This document shows positions 62,213 to 64,000 of a stretch of 64,000 bases of DNA, one piece after another. How positions within the stretch are numbered: the first letter of the stretch is position 1; each line of letters begins with the position of its first letter. Source of the stretch: Prosthecobacter sp. (lineage in GTDB: Bacteria > Verrucomicrobiota > Verrucomicrobiia > Verrucomicrobiales > Verrucomicrobiaceae). Location of the stretch: NCBI RefSeq assembly GCF_014879935.1, contig NZ_JACSRD010000160.1, positions 42,906 to 106,905 of the forward strand, given 5' to 3'. The position numbers and the translations under genes are program-made. The notes under the pieces are model-generated. The model was not told where the DNA came from. It saw only the letters and a program-made list of their open reading frames with translations, and searched no databases.

Positions 62213-63925
62213 ATGAACCTCCTCGACCGTATCGAACGGGTCTTCTTCTGGCTGTCCTCAGCCTCCTCAGACAACCTCGACGCCTGCCCGGCCTGGGAAC
62301 GGCGAAAATATGTGGCCTTCGGTGCCACGGTGCTGGTGCCGTCCACCTTTGCCATCATCGCCTGCGCGTATGCGCTTTCCACGCTCACGGACAACTGGCT
62401 CATCATCGCGCCCGTGTCGCTGGTGTGGTCCTTCATCATCCTGACGGTGGACCGCGCCCTGCTGGCGACCTATCGCGCGTATCAGAGCTTCTTCCGCAAG
62501 GCGGCGCAGTTCGGGCTGCGCATTGTGGTGGCGGCGTTGATGGGGATCACGATTTCGCATCCGCTCACGTTGCTGCTCTTCAAAGACACGGTGACTTCCG
62601 TGATCGAAAAGCATCGCCAGACTGAAATCGAGGGGGCACGCGAGACGGCGAAACAGCAGAAAGCAGCCGTGGAGGCACGCATCGCGCCGCTGGAGGCGGA
62701 AATCGCGAAGCAGCGCGAGAATTGGAACGCGACCTTCACCGCCAAGTTCCTCGATGAAAACGGCAAGCCGGTCGAAAAGCCGCTGACCGACGATGAAAAG
62801 AAAGCCAAGGCCGAGCGTGAGACGAAAATCGGTGAAGCTGTGGCTCCTGGCAAAACGCGACTCGAGGCGCTCGACAAGGAAATGGCCAAGCTGAGCGCCG
62901 ATTACCAGAAGATTGCCGCCGAACTCAATCACTGGCAGACGGAATTCGAACGTGAGGTGAACGGACAGCGCAGCGGGATCATCGGCCTGGGCCCACGGGC
63001 GAAAAGCATCCAGGAGGACCAGCTCACGTGGCGTCGGGCCGAGTCCGCCCGTTTGAGCGGTGTGTTGGACACCATGACGAAGAATCGCGTGGCCATCGTG
63101 GCCGAGATCAAGGCGGCTGAGGATGGTGTGAACGCCGCATTGGACGCCAAGGCCGCCGAAGACGCCGCGCGCAACAAAGCCGAGCAGGATCGCATCCTGG
63201 CGCTGAAGCAGAAAGTGCAGACCGAGCAGGCGGATGCCTTTGTGGGGCAGCAGAACGCGATCCGCGAGACTTTGAAGACGCAGATCGACGCCTTGCTGCT
63301 GCAGTTGCAGAATCTTCACACCGAGATCGCCCAGTTGGTGAAGGACGAGGAAACACGCATTGCGGGCATTCGTGCGGAGCCCCGTCGCGACATCCTCACG
63401 CAGACGCTGGCGCTGCACGAGTTGTTCGAGAACGGCCAGCAGGGCGGCACCTTCGCGCTCGTCGCCTACTTGGTGCTCACGATGCTCTTCATGCTGGTGG
63501 ACACGATTCCGCTGGTGGTGAAATTCTTCTCCAAGCCCGGGCCGTATGACACGCTGCTGGACCGCGAGGAAGTGAAGTTCGACGGTGAGCGCAAGGCCTT
63601 CCTGACCGGCTTCAACCGCTACATGAAGGAGCTGGGCGAGAGCAAGATGCTGCACCTGACGCAGCACAAGCCGCTGGAGCGTGCCTTGGTGGAAGGTGTG
63701 GACCGATCCCGTGCTGCGAAGGAGTTCCTGGAGCATCTCATGGGGCTGGAGCGTGCCTTTGAAGAGAAGATGCGTGTCGAACGCGAACTGGCGGCCACCA
63801 GCGGCATCAAATACAAGGCTGACCTTCTGGAGGAGATGGCGCAGCAGTTCTACGGCGATCTGCGCCAGCGCATGGAGAACTTCTTCCGCGACGACCGCCG
63901 CACGCCGATCTCGGCGAGGGCGTAA
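62213..63925 (+). CDS. DUF4407 membrane protein with long coiled coil
   Basis: The 570-residue protein starts at ATG 62213; the frame is open far upstream but overlaps the reverse gene. Membrane helices lie at about 33-58, 63-80 and 98-122, with the DUF4407 landmark VDRALLATYR between. A long Ala/Glu/Lys-rich coiled coil (about 135-400) follows, then a fourth helix (about 416-440) and a C-terminal soluble domain. Coiled-coil length suggests a structural or membrane-tethering role, but DUF4407 function is not known. Confidence 0.85.
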   Translation: MNLLDRIERVFFWLSSASSDNLDACPAWERRKYVAFGATVLVPSTFAIIACAYALSTLTDNWLIIAPVSLVWSFIILTVDRALLATYRAYQSFFRKAAQFGLRIVVAALMGITISHPLTLLLFKDTVTSVIEKHRQTEIEGARETAKQQKAAVEARIAPLEAEIAKQRENWNATFTAKFLDENGKPVEKPLTDDEKKAKAERETKIGEAVAPGKTRLEALDKEMAKLSADYQKIAAELNHWQTEFEREVNGQRSGIIGLGPRAKSIQEDQLTWRRAESARLSGVLDTMTKNRVAIVAEIKAAEDGVNAALDAKAAEDAARNKAEQDRILALKQKVQTEQADAFVGQQNAIRETLKTQIDALLLQLQNLHTEIAQLVKDEETRIAGIRAEPRRDILTQTLALHELFENGQQGGTFALVAYLVLTMLFMLVDTIPLVVKFFSKPGPYDTLLDREEVKFDGERKAFLTGFNRYMKELGESKMLHLTQHKPLERALVEGVDRSRAAKEFLEHLMGLERAFEEKMRVERELAATSGIKYKADLLEEMAQQFYGDLRQRMENFFRDDRRTPISARA

Positions 63926-64000
63926 AGTTGGGGCGCTTCGCTGTTTTGGGTGGGTAGCGGAGTCTCTCAGACAGCCATTCCAACCCCCATGGACTCCCGA

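Overview
The window reads as chromosomal DNA of a free-living, GC-rich Verrucomicrobiota bacterium, most likely Verrucomicrobiales/Verrucomicrobiaceae (Prosthecobacter-like). The evidence is the gene families: DUF1501 proteins paired with planctomycete-type cytochrome proteins (PSCyt1/DUF1549/DUF1553), an ECF sigma factor followed by a FecR-LamG protein, many secreted sulfatases, autotransporter-type beta-strand repeats, and a pilus-like operon of the Akkermansia Amuc_1102-1098 type. No rRNA, tRNA, CRISPR array, prophage or classical IS was found.

Layout. (1) 1-5.8 kb: small lipoproteins, then a rightward run of envelope genes: a sugar nucleotidyltransferase with an AmgK-like sugar kinase (possible MurNAc recycling), cdsA and dxr. 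(2) 5.8-9.0 kb, leftward: a secreted alpha/alpha-toroid protein, a YdjY-type protein and an RbsB-like lipoprotein. (3) 9.4-16.6 kb, rightward: the five-gene pilus-like operon (Amuc_1102-, 1101/PilM-, 1100-, 1099- and 1098/PilQ-like), closed by a strong terminator. (4) 16.65-19.8 kb: coaE-rho-rnd, translationally coupled. (5) 19.8-27.8 kb, leftward: ECF sigma, FecR-LamG, PSCyt/DUF1553, DUF1501 and a tandem ModA-like binding protein. (6) 27.9-35.5 kb: sulfatase-esterase-ATL operon facing a sugar ABC transporter and nucleoside hydrolase set, plus a second sulfatase. (7) 35.5-44.9 kb: a 2229-residue secreted metalloprotease divergent from a histidine kinase/LuxR regulator pair. (8) 45-49 kb: second nucleoside hydrolase, a small bicistron, ribokinase and PhoD-like phosphatase. 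(9) 49-60.3 kb, leftward: two more PSCyt/DUF1553 and two DUF1501 genes, interrupted by truD and by a GxxExxY gene inside paired palindromes. (10) 60.5-64 kb: methyltransferase, arginyl-transferase-like protein and a DUF4407 membrane protein.

How the genes fit together. Much of the window encodes exported machinery for breaking down polymers and esters (sulfatases, protease, phosphatase, esterase, DUF1501/PSCyt sets). Two exported nucleoside hydrolases, a ribose-type binding protein and permease, and ribokinase suggest nucleoside/ribose scavenging. No ABC ATPase for this transporter is present here.

The most unusual structure is a set of short inverted-repeat elements of at least five kinds. 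They lie between genes, inside reading frames where they add in-frame peptides to DUF1553 proteins, apparently as signal-peptide coding sequence, and as paired palindromes around the GxxExxY gene.
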